Positions 1 to 10,841 of a stretch of DNA of 64,000 bases are shown piece by piece. Position numbers and translations under genes: made by a program. Each line of letters opens with the position of its first letter. The stretch's first letter is position 1. The notes beneath the pieces were generated by a model. It had not been told where the DNA came from. It saw nothing but the letters and a program-made list of their open reading frames with translations, and made no database searches. The stretch comes from Nicotiana tabacum. Taxonomy: Eukaryota > Streptophyta > Magnoliopsida > Solanales > Solanaceae. The stretch spans positions 103,655,501-103,719,500 of the forward strand of contig NC_134102.1 in assembly GCF_000715075.1 (NCBI RefSeq). Reading direction: 5' to 3'.

Positions 1-375
1 GGTCTGATATACAGCAGCTGCCTGTCCATGAGCCTGCGCGGTAGGGGTCTGTGCTCCCCCGCCCGCCTGAGATGTGGCTGGGTCTGCCGAAAATAAACCG
101 GCCTGAGTCATATTGTCCATAAATCGCAGTAAACGACCCATGACATCCTGAAATCCCGGTGCAGATGTGAAGTCCACCGGAGCTGGCTCTGCCACAGGCA
201 CCTCACCCTGCTCCTCAATAATGGGATTCTCTGCTGGATCCACTGGCAGCATAACTGGAACGGTCCTAGGACGTCCTCGCCCTCTACCACGGCCTGGAGC
301 CCTCTCTCGGCCTCTAGCAACTGGGGGAATAGCTCTTCCTTGGTCTGGAATCTCATTAGAGCGTGTTCTCACCAT
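1..375 (-). CDS. Gag N-terminus of a Ty3/gypsy retrotransposon, cut by the window edge
   Basis: Reading leftwards from an ATG at 373-375, the frame stays open for 125 codons to the window edge. The product starts MVRTRSNEIPDQGRAIPP and then has an Arg/Gly-rich stretch (RGRGRGRPR), followed by a Pro/Glu-rich segment and a Phe/Met-rich helix-like part (residues about 70-95). This is the usual N-terminal make-up of gag in long-LTR gypsy elements of Solanaceae. A primer-binding site and an LTR lie just upstream on the same strand (552-563 and from 567), so this is the first gene of a minus-strand element. There is no internal stop, so this part looks younger than the other gag in the window. Zinc knuckle and pol would lie outside the window. 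Confidence 0.8.
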   Translation of the reverse strand, partial: MVRTRSNEIPDQGRAIPPVARGRERAPGRGRGRGRPRTVPVMLPVDPAENPIIEEQGEVPVAEPAPVDFTSAPGFQDVMGRLLRFMDNMTQAGLFSADPATSQAGGGAQTPTAQAHGQAAAVYQT

Positions 376-566
376 CTGTGAGAGAATAAGAGAAGGATAT
401 TTAGTACTACATCAATTGCACGATGGAATATGAAGAAAGGTAGTTTCCTAACACCATATAGCCTCTCGAAGATAAGTACAGACGTCTCCGTACCGATCCG
501 CAAGACTCTATTAGGTCTGCTCATAACTTGTGAGACCTACGTGAACCTAGTGCTCTGATACCATGT
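376..566 (-). promoter_or_regulatory. Untranslated leader and tRNA-iMet primer-binding site
   Basis: On the minus strand TGGTATCAGAGC (552-563) is the usual plant initiator-Met PBS, three bases from the LTR end at 567. The leader to the gag ATG shares long blocks with the leader of the 13290-23468 element (20480-20610), for example GATCCGCAAGACTCTA, so the two elements are related. Confidence 0.85.
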
Positions 567-3500
567 TGTCACGACCCAAATTCGCCTATACATCTAGACA
601 AGCCAACTAATAAATTAAGCATACATTGATTAAACTTTTATTCCAAGAAAATAATAAAATATCAACTTCTACCAATGTGTGTGCCAAGACCCGGTGTCAC
701 AAGTGCATGAGCATCTAGTAGATTATACAAAACTCCAAATACTGTCTGAAATGAAATAGACAGAATATAAATATAAGAAGAGACACTGGTAGCTACAGAA
801 CGGCCCAGAAAGGCAGCTCACCACTATACCTCGGGATGATGTGGGTACGTGATGGTAGGTCCTCCACTAGTACCTGTCGCAGATCCTGCACAAAAAGTGT
901 AGCAAGTGTAGTATGAGTACGTAAACAACGTGTACCCAGTAAGTATCAAGCCTAATCTCGAAGTGGTAGAGACGAGATGGCCGACTTTGACACTCACTAT
1001 GGGTCAATAATAATTGAAATAAAAATTAAGATATTACAATCAGCATGATTTACAGAATTTACAAATAATTTATTTAATCAGCGGAAATAATCAAATTCCT
1101 TCAAATGTAACAATTCTCAATATATTAATTAAATTCCTTCAATTCAAATAAATTCCAATTTATCAATTGAATCTCATTTACAGGAGTAACAATTAATTCC
1201 TAAACAAGCAAGAATAATAATTCATTAAATTCCAAGAATTTTTCCAATTTATTACTTAGATTCACAAGCTGAAATAACTTATTAAAGTATCGTGTAATTA
1301 TTTTTATTAAGCACGATTTCTGCCGATGACGTACGGCCCGATTCAGAGTGTCGTGTACACTGCCGAGGGACATGCGGCGCGATCCATAGATGCATCTATT
1401 CTGCCGAGGCGTTCGGCCCGCTGCACAAGAAAGGAGGACATTTTCTTATGTACCTCCGGAAGGAGAGTATATTTATTATAAGGTAAATTCGGGAGGAGAA
1501 CAATTTCTTTTAATAATTAATTAATTTAAACAGACAATCAAGCCTATGAGATTTTCATCCTTTAATATCTTTATCTAACAATTCACAATATATTCATATA
1601 GATATCAATTAATATAAATAAATCAAAGAATACAATTTACACAAGTAAGACATGCTTTGAGTCCTAAACTACCCGGACTTTAGCATTAATAGTAGCTATG
1701 CACGGACTCTCATCACCTCGTACGTACGTAGCCCCCACAATTAGCAACAATTATTTAATCTTAATCACCTATGAGGTAATTTCCCCCTCATAAGATTAGA
1801 CAAAAGACTTACCTCGTCTTGCTCCAATTTAATCCACTATAGGGCCTTTTCCACGATTATCCAACTCTGTCTGGCTCGAATCTAGCCAAAATAATTCGAT
1901 ACAATCACTAAAAATCATAGGGATCAAATTCTATAAGGAAATACTACATTTTTAATAAAAATCCCGAAATTAATTAAAAATTTGCCCGCGGGGCCCGCAT
2001 CTCGGAATCCGGCAAAAGTTGCGAAATACGACAACTCATTCAATTACGAGTCCAACGGTACCAGTTTCACTCAAATCCGACTCCGAATCGATACCGAAAT
2101 CTCAAAAAAAAAAAATCTATGAGATTTCTAAACTTTTCCAAATTTCAATCTCAAAACACAAATTAATTTATGAAAACAATGATATACTTGTATATGTAGA
2201 CCAAATCCGAGTTAGAATCACTTACTCCAATGTTTTTCCCTTGAAAATCTGCCAAAAGTCATCTCTACTCAAGCTCAAGTTCGTCAAAAATGGCAACTAG
2301 GACGTATGCCCTCCTTTTATAGAACTGCCCAGCAGCCTTCGGAACTGGTCCTCGAACTGGGCCTCGATCGCGGCATCGAACATGTGCCTTCGATCAGGGC
2401 ATCGAGCCTTGTCTTCGATCGCGGCTTCGATCTCAGGCTCGAGCCTGGATCTCGGTCATGGCCTCGATCAGGGTATAGAGGTTGGGCCTTCGATCATAGC
2501 CTCAATCATGGCATCGAGCTTGAGCCTTCGATTGTGACCCTCGATCTTGGGTCTCGATCCTGGCCCTCGAGTCTTGCCTTCGACCATGTCCCTTGAGCTG
2601 GACCTTCGATCATGGCCCTCGAGTTGGACCTTCGATCATGGCTTCGATACACTAGCTCGTCAACCCTGGGCTCGATACCTGACTCGATATCTGGCTCGAT
2701 ATCTGGGCTCGATACCTTGGTTCGATATCTGGGCTCGACATCTGGCTCAATATCTGGCTCGATATCTGGGCTCGATTACAGCCTAGAATGTCCAACAGAA
2801 GAGGAAAACTTGCAGCAGCTTTTTAACTCAAATTTTTGATCTGTTAACCATCCGAAATTCCCCCGAGACCCTCGGGACCTAAACCAAATATACCAACAAG
2901 TCCTAAAATATCATACGAACTTAGTCGAATCTCTAAATCACATCAAACAACGCTAAAACTATGAATCATACCCCAACTCAAGCTTAATGAAACTAAGAGT
3001 TTTCAACTTCTACATTCAATGTCGGAACCTATCAAATCAACTCCGATTGACCTCAAATTTTACACACAAGTCATAAATTACATAACGGAGCTATGAAAAT
3101 TTTTGGAACTGGATTCCGACTCCGGTATCAAAAAGTCAACTCCCCGGTCAAACTTCCAAACTTTAAATTCTTATTTTAGCCATTTCAAGCCTAATTTCAC
3201 TACGGACTTCCAAATAAAATCCCAAACACGCTCCTAAGTCCAGAATCACCATACTGAGCTGTTGAAATCATCAAAATTCTATTCCGGGGTCGTTTTCACA
3301 TAATTAGACATCCGGTCACTATTTGAACTTAAACATTTTAATTTTTCCTCAAAATTCCATATCTCGGGCTAGGGACCTCGGAATTTGATTCCGGGCATAC
3401 GCCCAAGTCCCAAATCACGATACGGACCTACCAGAACTGTCGAAACACTGATCTGAGTCCGTTTGCTAAAAATGTTGACCAAAGTCAACTCAATTGAGTT

Positions 3501-3667
3501 TTTAAAGCTCTTATCCACATTTTAAATCCATTTATCACGCAAAAACTTTCCATAAAATTTTTTACGGATTGCGCATGCAAGTCGAGGAATGATAAATAGT
3601 ACTTTTAGAGGTCTTAGAACATATAATTTATTATTAAATTTAAAGATGACATTTTTGGGTCATCACA
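567..3667 (-). repeat. 5' LTR (3.1 kb) of the minus-strand gypsy element
   Basis: It is bounded by TGTCACGACCC at 567 and GGGTCATCACA ending at 3667, a TG...CA pair with inverted ends. The PBS abuts the 567 side, so this is the 5' LTR of an element reading left. It carries modules seen in other LTRs here: GCCGAGG/CGTTCGGCCCG motifs (1370-1425), a GTACGTACGTAG segment (about 1720) and a degenerate CTGCACA hairpin (about 883). At 2330-2790 it contains a TCGAT-rich array. Its distal ~400 bp closely matches the start of the 4642-7340 LTR in inverted orientation. Its own target duplication cannot be tested because the left end is outside the window. Confidence 0.85.
2330..2790. repeat. TCGA-rich minisatellite inside the LTR
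   Basis: CTCGAT/TTCGAT recurs every 12-18 bases in units such as GGCTCGATATCTG. The right part (2660-2780) is the most regular. It gives spurious open frames on the plus strand. No counterpart is seen in the other LTRs. Confidence 0.8.
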
Positions 3668-4630
3668 GCACATTTCACTCCAGTGGCAGTTACCTATTCT
3701 TCAGAGTGGTGTGCCCATGTCTATCATTTCTGATCAAGGTACGCAGTTCACTTCGCACTTATGGAGGGTTGTACAGTATGAGTTAGGCACGCGGGTTGAG
3801 TTGAGTACAACATTTCATCCACAAACAGACGGACAGTCAGAATGCACTATTCAGATATTCGAAGATATGCTTCACGCTTGTGTTATAGACTTTAGAGGTT
3901 CTTGGGATCAATTCTTGCAACTTGCGGAGTTTGCCTATAATAATAGCTACCAGTCGAGCATTCAGATGGCTCCATATGAGGCATTACACGGAAGATGATG
4001 GCATTCGCCAATTGGCTGGTTTGAACCAGGAGAGGCTCGATTGTTGGGTACAGATTTGGTACAGGATACCTTAGATAAGGTCAAACTTATTCAAGATCAA
4101 CTTCGCACAGCTCAGTCTAGGCAAAAGAGTTATACTGACCATAAAGTTCGTGACATTTCATTCATGGTTCGAGAGAGAGTATTGCTCCATGTTTCACCTA
4201 TGAAGGATGTAATGAGATTCAGAAAGAAGGGCAAGTTGAGCCCTAGGTATATTGGACCCTTTGAAATTCTTGAAAGGGTGAGTGAAGTAGCCTACAGGGT
4301 TGCACTACCACCTAGTTTATCAGCAGTTCATCCGGTGTTCTATGTATCTATGCTCCAAAAATATCATGGTGATCCGTCCCATGTATTAGATTTCAGCTCA
4401 GTCCAATTGGACAAAGATTTGACTTATGAAGAGGAGCCAGTAGCTATTCTAGTCGTACAGGTCCGACAGTTAAGGTCTAAGAGTTATCATTCAGTTCGGG
4501 TATAATGGAGAGGTCAATCAATTAATACATCTACCTGGGAGTCCGAGTCGGATATGCGGAGTAAATATCCACACCTTTTCACCAGCTCAAGTACTTTTCT
4601 AATTCTGTTCGAGGACGAAAGTTTGTTTTA
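3668..4630 (+). pseudogene. Broken integrase and C-terminal domain of a plus-strand Ty3/gypsy (Del/Tekay-like) pol
   Basis: The sequence enters mid-integrase (SAHF..PV..TYSSE), loses about 14 codons and shifts frame near 3706, then reads GVPMSIISDQGTQFTS with the second catalytic Asp (ISDQG) and the [10 protein letters not shown] motif carrying the Glu. A TGA at 3996-3998 interrupts the frame just after LHGR. The next part (4041-4505) holds the GKLSPRYIGPFEIL and LPPSLSAVHPVFYVSML motifs, then a TAA at 4503-4505 and the chromodomain-like tail (WESESD). A PPT and LTR follow on the same strand, so this is the 3' end of a plus-strand element. Its 5' part was separated when the minus-strand element inserted at 3667/3668, inside integrase. 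It cannot encode a working enzyme. Confidence 0.9.
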
Positions 4631-4641
4631 GAGATGGAGAA
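4631..4641 (+). other. Polypurine tract before the 3' LTR
   Basis: GAGATGGAGAA lies directly before the LTR start TGTGATGACCC, the expected place for plus-strand priming. Confidence 0.7.
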
Positions 4642-7340
4642 TGTGATGACCCAAAAGGTCATCTTTAAATTTAATAATTATTTCTATGTTCTAAGACCTC
4701 GAAAAGTACTATTCATCATTCCTCGACTTGCGTGCGCAGTCCGTATAATTTTTCGGAAAGTGTTTATGTGAAAAAATGGATTAAAATATAAAATAGAGCT
4801 TTAAAACTCAATTAAGTCGACTTTGGTCAACATTTTTAGTAAACAGACCTGGATCAGTATTTTGACAGTTCTAGTAGGTCCATATCGTGATTTGGAACTT
4901 GGGCGTATGCCCGAAATTTAATTGGGAGGTCCCTAACTCAAGTTATGACCATTTAACGGAAACTAGTAATTTAAAGGCTTGATTTCCAAAAGTTTGATCA
5001 CGGACTTGACTTTTTGATATCGGGGTCGGAATCCGATTCCGAAAATTTGAATAGCTCTGTTATGTTATTTATGACTTGTGTGCTAAATTTGAAGTCATTC
5101 TGGATTCATTTAACCTGTTTCAATACAAGTTTTGAAAATGGAAAAGTTTGAAACTCTTAAATCCGAATCGAGGTGTGAATTGTAAGTTCAATGTTATTTG
5201 ATGTGATTTGAGACCCCGAATAAGTTCGTATTATGTTACGGGGCTTATTGGGATATTTGGATAAGGTCCCGAGGGGCTTGGGTGAGTTTCGGACATGTTT
5301 CAGATCATTTTTGCAAAAACTACCAGTTTTGGTTCTGATGTTTCACACCTGCGACTTTTGGAGCGCAAATGCGGCACCGCTTCTGCTGCTCAGCCTTCGC
5401 AAATGCGGAAGGCACCGCTTCTGTGGCTCCTTCATGAGCTTCTGCGCAACCGCAAATGCGGCTCAAGTTTTGCAAATATGAACACATGCTGGGCAAGCCA
5501 TTTCGCGGATGCGAGATCTTTCTCGCAAATGTGAGCTCTCTGATGCGAAAATAAGTCCCCAGATGCGGAAATGCTGGACAAAATGCTTAACAATCGAGAG
5601 GTAGCCATTTTTACTCATTTTTGAGTTTTGAGTCTCGGATTTAGGCGATTTCAAAGGGATTTTTCACGACTTTGAATTGGGTAAGTGTTCTATAACTAAA
5701 AGTGATTATATTTCATAAATCCATGTCTATATTCATTATTTATTTCGGATTTAGATGGAATAAATTGGAATTTTTGTAAAACTTTCCAAAAATAAAAAAT
5801 TAAGATTTGAAGGTCCATTTGACATCGAAATTTGGTAATTTTTGTGTGGTTAGACTCGTCTAGGAATGGGTGTTCGAAATTTGTAAGTTTTTCGATATTC
5901 GAGACGTGGGCTCCACTGATCTTGTTTAGATGAATTTTGGATTTTAATCCAAAAAATTAGTAAATTCATATGGAATTAATTCCTATGATTTGTATTGAGT
6001 ATATTGAATTGTTTATGACTAGATTTGAGGATTTAGGACACGAATTCGCGAGGAAAAGGTTTATTGGATTCTTGAATTTGGTTGCAAGCGAGGTAAGTGT
6101 CGTGGTTAACCTTGACTTGAGGGACTAGGACTTATTTGTCTATTTGCTGCATGATTTAATGTGCGGGTACAACGTATATGTGACGTGACGAGCACTTATG
6201 TGTTGTGGTTGAGTCAAAGCATGCGGGTGGAATTTATTTATTGTGAATAATTACCTATTTAATTAAGATATTCCTGCTTAAGTTTATTATTGATTATTTG
6301 ATCATTATTCGTGAAATTATTATTCATTTAATTATTGTTGAATATTTTGAAAGGTAAAGTCGATATTCTGGTATTGAATTGATTGATAAATGTATATCCC
6401 CGCATTTAAATACTCTTCTGAATTTATAATATTATTTTTATGGTAAGGAAGAGTGTAAAAACACGAAGGGTGATGTCGTGCCTTTTTTATTATTTATAAT
6501 ATCATTGTCATGATAAGGAAGAGTGTAAAAGCACAAAGAGTGTTGTCGTGCCATTTGTAAGTGTAAAAGCACGAAGGGTGATGCCGTGGCATTTTCAGAT
6601 AGTGTAAAAGCACGAAGGATGATGTCGTGCCAAATGAGAGTAAAAGCACAAAGTGTGGTGTCGTGCCATTTTCATATCATCAGTTGCTCATTATATTATT
6701 GAGGAATTATTTGGCTGTTGGGTGATAATTCTCTTGTTGAAATTATTATATCAACCCCCCTTTGCATGTCCCCTCCCAATTTATAAATTGTTATTTATTG
6801 TATTATTGTTGTTTCGTATTTGTTTATACTTGTACAGGTTGTTTACATACGTGTCTTGTCATAGCCTCGTCACTATTTCGTCTAGGTTAGGTTCGACGCC
6901 TACGTAGTACATGGGGTCGGTTGTACTCATACTACACTCTGCACTTCTTGTGCAGATTTTGGAGTTGGTCCCAGTAGCGTACCATAGACGTGCTCGGATT
7001 CAGCTACTCAGAGGAGACTTGAGGTATAACTGCACAGCGTTCGCAATTTTGAAGTCCCCTTCTATCTTATCTCAGCAGTGTATTATCTTTCAAACAACTT
7101 GAATTTTATTCAGACCTTTATTTGTATTATTTTAGTAGCTCGTGCACTTGTGACACGAGATTCGGGGATGTATTTTGATAATTCGGTATTTATGGTCTTC
7201 CACACTTTATTTCAGTAATTGACTTCTATTTAATTATATTTGCTTTAAAATAGTTAAGACTATTTTAACGCTGGCTTACCTAGCAAGTGAAACGTTAGGC
7301 GCCATCACTATACTGAAGGTGAGAATTTTGGGTCGTGACA
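4642..7340 (+). repeat. 3' LTR (2.7 kb) of the plus-strand gypsy element
   Basis: It runs from TGTGATGACCC to GGGTCGTGACA. A PPT and broken pol precede it. It contains a CGCA/TGCGG-rich block (5344-5575), five hairpin units (6449-6668) and CTGCACTTCTTGTGCAG (about 6938). Its first ~400 bp match the inverted end of the 567-3667 LTR closely, so the pair forms a long inverted repeat around the integrase scrap. ORFs inside it (for example 5233-5534) are chance frames. Confidence 0.85.
6449..6668 (+). repeat. Five tandem hairpin units in the LTR
   Basis: Five units of the type AGTGTAAAAGCACGAAGG...TCGTGCC start near 6450, 6511, 6559, 6602 and 6636, separated by short variable AT-rich spacers. Each can fold with a GCACGA/TCGTGC stem. 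Some carry compensating or partial changes (CACAAAG, CCGTGG). Confidence 0.8.
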
Positions 7341-8371
7341 TCTAATGTGACCTCTCGCATAAGCATGAAATTTTCTTTTGAACGAAAGATCAAATATTAG
7401 ATAACCCACTATTTGTAACAATAGAGATTTGGCATGCATGAATACATATTATATGCAATAATTATTGTTGTATCAAGACATAAACTATGTTAATTTGGAG
7501 GTGTGGATAATAACTATCCACAAACAATAATTAAATTAATATGGGATTTTAAGGATAACGATTAAACTACACACTAGAGTTGCATCACAACCCTAGTAAA
7601 TATCTAGCTACCCATAGTAGAAATGAAAGAAAATAAAGAAGAAACACTAATTAAATCCATAATATAAAATTAAAATGATAAATTATTGTGTTTTTAACCC
7701 AAATTGGTCACAATTACCAAACGTGGTAAAGTACAACGGCTGCAACTCAAAAAACTACCAAACTAGACCTTAAAAAGTGATTCCCCGTCTATTTATAGTG
7801 GCCCAAAATTCGCTGACAAAAATATCCTTCGAGAGGTTCTGCGCCCGCACAATTCCATGTGTGGTCCACACTTTGCTCGAGTCTGTAGGTAGAGGGATTC
7901 TGCAGCCGCACAAATTGATATGCGACTGCACTTCAGCTTCTGCGGCTGTACAATTCCGTGTGTGGTCCGCACTTCTGTCAAGACTTCCATCTTAGTCGTT
8001 TTGCACACTCTCTGAACTTTTTGAATTCTTATCAGTGTGACCATGTTTTGCGGCTGCACTTCTCTTCAATCAACTTCTGAGCTTCATCACCAGATTTGTG
8101 GACACAGAGAGAATTTTGTGATCTCTGCTTTCTTCTGCGGACCACACTTTTGGTCTGTTGCGCCTCTTCTTGTCTTATGAGCTGAAACACTCCTATTTCA
8201 GTTAGATTTCTTCATTAAAGTCCAAATCTCTAACATTCCTGCAATATGCACACTTTCGTTAGTTTTGGGAACATAAATCAAAAAACTAAAGCAAGAAGGC
8301 ACTAATAAGTGGTTCAAATTCACATTTATTAGTGATTAACTTGTTTTAATGTGCACAAAGTTTGTATCATC
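7341..8371. other. Repeat debris without recognisable genes
   Basis: No coding region is seen. From about 7838 to 7985 a segment of the type ACAATTCCATGTGTGGTCC occurs twice, among CTGCGG/CCGCA motifs, suggesting LTR-derived sequence. The last ~60 bases before 8372 look like the 3' internal end of a Copia element. Confidence 0.4.
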
Positions 8372-9283
8372 AAAAAGGGGGAATTTGTTGAGTATTGAGG
8401 TTTTGATGATTAACAAAGTCTATTCAGATGAAATGCTCTAAGAACCAGGTCCTCAACATAGCTGCATAACTGCTGTAAGAACCAGCTCCTCAAGGTTAAG
8501 AACCGGCTCCTCAAGGTTGATGATTGCACGTTTTCGCAAGACCGTAACTTTTTCTCAAAGTTACACAAGTCCGATTTTGTTGGAAGAAGACTGCTAAACA
8601 TGATAAGGGTTGTTGTCCAAGAAGATACGTTTGCTTAAGTGAGAGACAAGAGTCCCAAGACTTGTGGAGTCCTTAGAGTAGTAGGAGTCTTATCAAACGA
8701 GAAGCTGACTACGCATAAGACTCCTAAAAGATCTCGGAGTCCAGGGAATTTAAATACTATCTTTTTGGACTATTGAGATCATCCTTCTGTACATCAACTG
8801 AAGAACTATATTTTTCACACTCAAGTCAAGTACCAGAGTTGTATTCATCTTGAGTCAGTCTTGTAAATATGTTTTAGGAAATGAGCTGTAATCAAAATGT
8901 CATATACAATTATTGAGTTGGAGTGAGTGTTTGGTTTTGCAAGTTAGAGTAACTTTTAAATCAATAGTTGAAGTAGGCTCATTGTTCTAGTGGAGTTGAA
9001 GTTAAAATCCTACGTGGTAGGTCGTGGTTTTTTCACCTTTTAAGCTGGGTGATTTTCTACGTTAAAATTATTGTGTTTACTTTACTGCTTATTTTACTTA
9101 ACGCATAAGGAGTAAGGTAACGAACCAAGTTCTTTAGATAAAGGCACTCAAAATAACATATATTTTCATACTTTCTAAATTCTATCTAGTTCAAATATTA
9201 TCAATACTTGTGTGATTTATTGTTTTTTCTACTACAAATTTTGAAGATAAAAAGATAATCCTACAATCACGGTAATTATCACA
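8372..9283 (+). mobile_element. 3' end of a Ty1/copia (SIRE/Maximus-like) element: PPT and 898-bp LTR
   Basis: AAAAAGGGGGAA (from 8373) is a typical Copia PPT. The LTR starts TGTTGAGTATTGAGG at 8386 and ends TATCACA at 9283. The first 210 bp hold three copies of an AAGAACC(A/G)G(C/G)TCCTCAA motif (about 8437-8515). The PPT shows this is a 3' LTR of a truncated element, not a solo LTR. The flanks GAATT and GGTCC do not match, which fits truncation. Confidence 0.7.
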
Positions 9284-9295
9284 GGTCCTGATGCT

Positions 9296-9649
9296 TCAGT
9301 CATAAGACATTTCTTTACTCGGACAGAACACAATAAGTGACTCATAGTATCCGGAATGTGCAGTAATGACATTAGTGTATCCAGTATCAAATTGAGAATT
9401 TTTAGAGCATTTGTTCAATATATTAAGTAGGAAATCATTAAACCCATGCGATAATTTTTTTTCAGTTTCCTTTATAGCAACTATAAAAAGTGGGAGTTTT
9501 TTTCCTTTATAGTTTGTACCAAGTACATAAGTAGGAGTCTTTTTAATGCTACTTTCCTGCATAGTTTGATTTTCCATCATTTTCTCAACTTTAATGATTG
9601 AATGCCTTGATCTAAGGGGAATATCCACTTCTATTAATTCCAACAACAA
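9296..9649 (-). CDS. Unidentified ORF, about 118 codons, possibly an exon
   Basis: The frame runs left from about 9649 to a stop at 9296-9298 and begins only 12 bp from the Copia LTR end. No ATG is at the start: the frame opens with Leu codons, and a possible splice acceptor (CCTCTAG) lies just upstream near 9660, so it may be a 3'-terminal exon. The product is Lys/Glu-rich with a central hydrophobic stretch (LPLFIVAI) and ends CPSKEMSYD. I do not recognise the family. It could be a gene fragment truncated by the Copia element or a chance frame. Confidence 0.3.
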   Translation of the reverse strand: MLLELIEVDIPLRSRHSIIKVEKMMENQTMQESSIKKTPTYVLGTNYKGKKLPLFIVAIKETEKKLSHGFNDFLLNILNKCSKNSQFDTGYTNVITAHSGYYESLIVFCPSKEMSYD

Positions 9650-10841
9650 TTTAAAATTAACCTAGAGGTGCAGCGCGCGAGCAGCCTTTCGATAACTTCA
9701 AATCAATAATGAAAGCGACCAACCACAACAACGTTAAATACAGAAGCAAAATAGTCAAGATACTCGTTTTTTATTACATATTACAGAACATTTCAGTAAT
9801 AAATATCCAAGATACTGGGTTGTTATTAGACATGAACATAAATTAATTAAGAATACGTGCAAAAGATAAAGAAAAGAGAAACAAAAAAACATTTTTATAA
9901 GAAATGTGTTTACCATTAAAACGGTACATTTGAATTTATACGTGGTTTCTAGATAAGTGAACTAATTTGTTCCTCATATAATGCGATAATTGAAGAAATG
10001 TACAATACTTAGCCTTAAAATGTAGATGAAACAGCAGAGATGACAGTTCAGAGAACAAGGTTTCCGAGTACAGCAATGATGAGATCAACAAGCAGAAAAG
10101 TAAGATTGTATTAAGTTTTGTGTGGAATGTAGTGTAAGTCTAGCCAGAAAATTCCTGTCCTTTAAAATGATAACTCAGCTCACTATTTATAGATGTTTCT
10201 AGGGAAGGAGGTCCAAGGATCGTGCCCTCTTTTAATGTCAATTATGAAGGCCTTGATGAAGACGTAACTGTGAATATAAATATCACATTCTCTGTAACGG
10301 GCCATCGCTCTTAATGTTGCAGAATATTCCTTATTAAATGCTATCGGGCGTAGAACATTTAATACACTTTTATAAATGTTATTCCTTCCGGGACAAGCAG
10401 AATGGTTGTGTTCGGTGTTCGGCCATCCTCATCTAGGGTTCCACGTGTCTTTCCTTTAGATGACCACGTATCATATCATATTTCGCCCTATACAGATAGT
10501 CTCCCGGCTTTCCGGTGACATAACTTTGTGTTACCGAAAAATTGGTAGAAATACTCTTTTGGCGGGAATTACTATAATTTCCTCTGAAGGCTTCTGACGG
10601 TTTATTATACGCACGTCTCTCCGCATTTAATGTCCCGAATACGTGTCGTCTCACGATTCAGCACAACTTTTGTTGTTTATCGAGGCAATCATGGCCATGA
10701 ATTTAGCCGCAAAAATTTTACTTACACACATTATTCTTTTTCTTTGCACTTCATAATTTCTTGAACTTCTGATTTGCATCTTTGTTCTCCATCCTTTCTC
10801 TAATTCTCTTCAAACATAAACCTTTTCCTTCTCCTTAATCG
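9650..10841. other. Upstream region of the gag-like gene
   Basis: No genes are seen. The part from 10430 to 10650 has several ACGT-core motifs (CCACGTGTC at 10442, ACCACGTATC near 10465, ACGTGTCGTC near 10640). The last ~100 bases before the ATG at 10842 are C/T-rich, as in a 5' leader. It may hold the decayed LTR and leader of the Tat-type element, but I found no clear LTR ends. Confidence 0.4.

Noticed and set aside
2306..2839. Overlapping repetitive proteins on the plus strand
   Set aside because: Frames of the TCGAT minisatellite.
8386..9283. Solo Copia LTR
   Set aside because: A PPT directly before it and unequal 5-bp flanks show a truncated 3' end.
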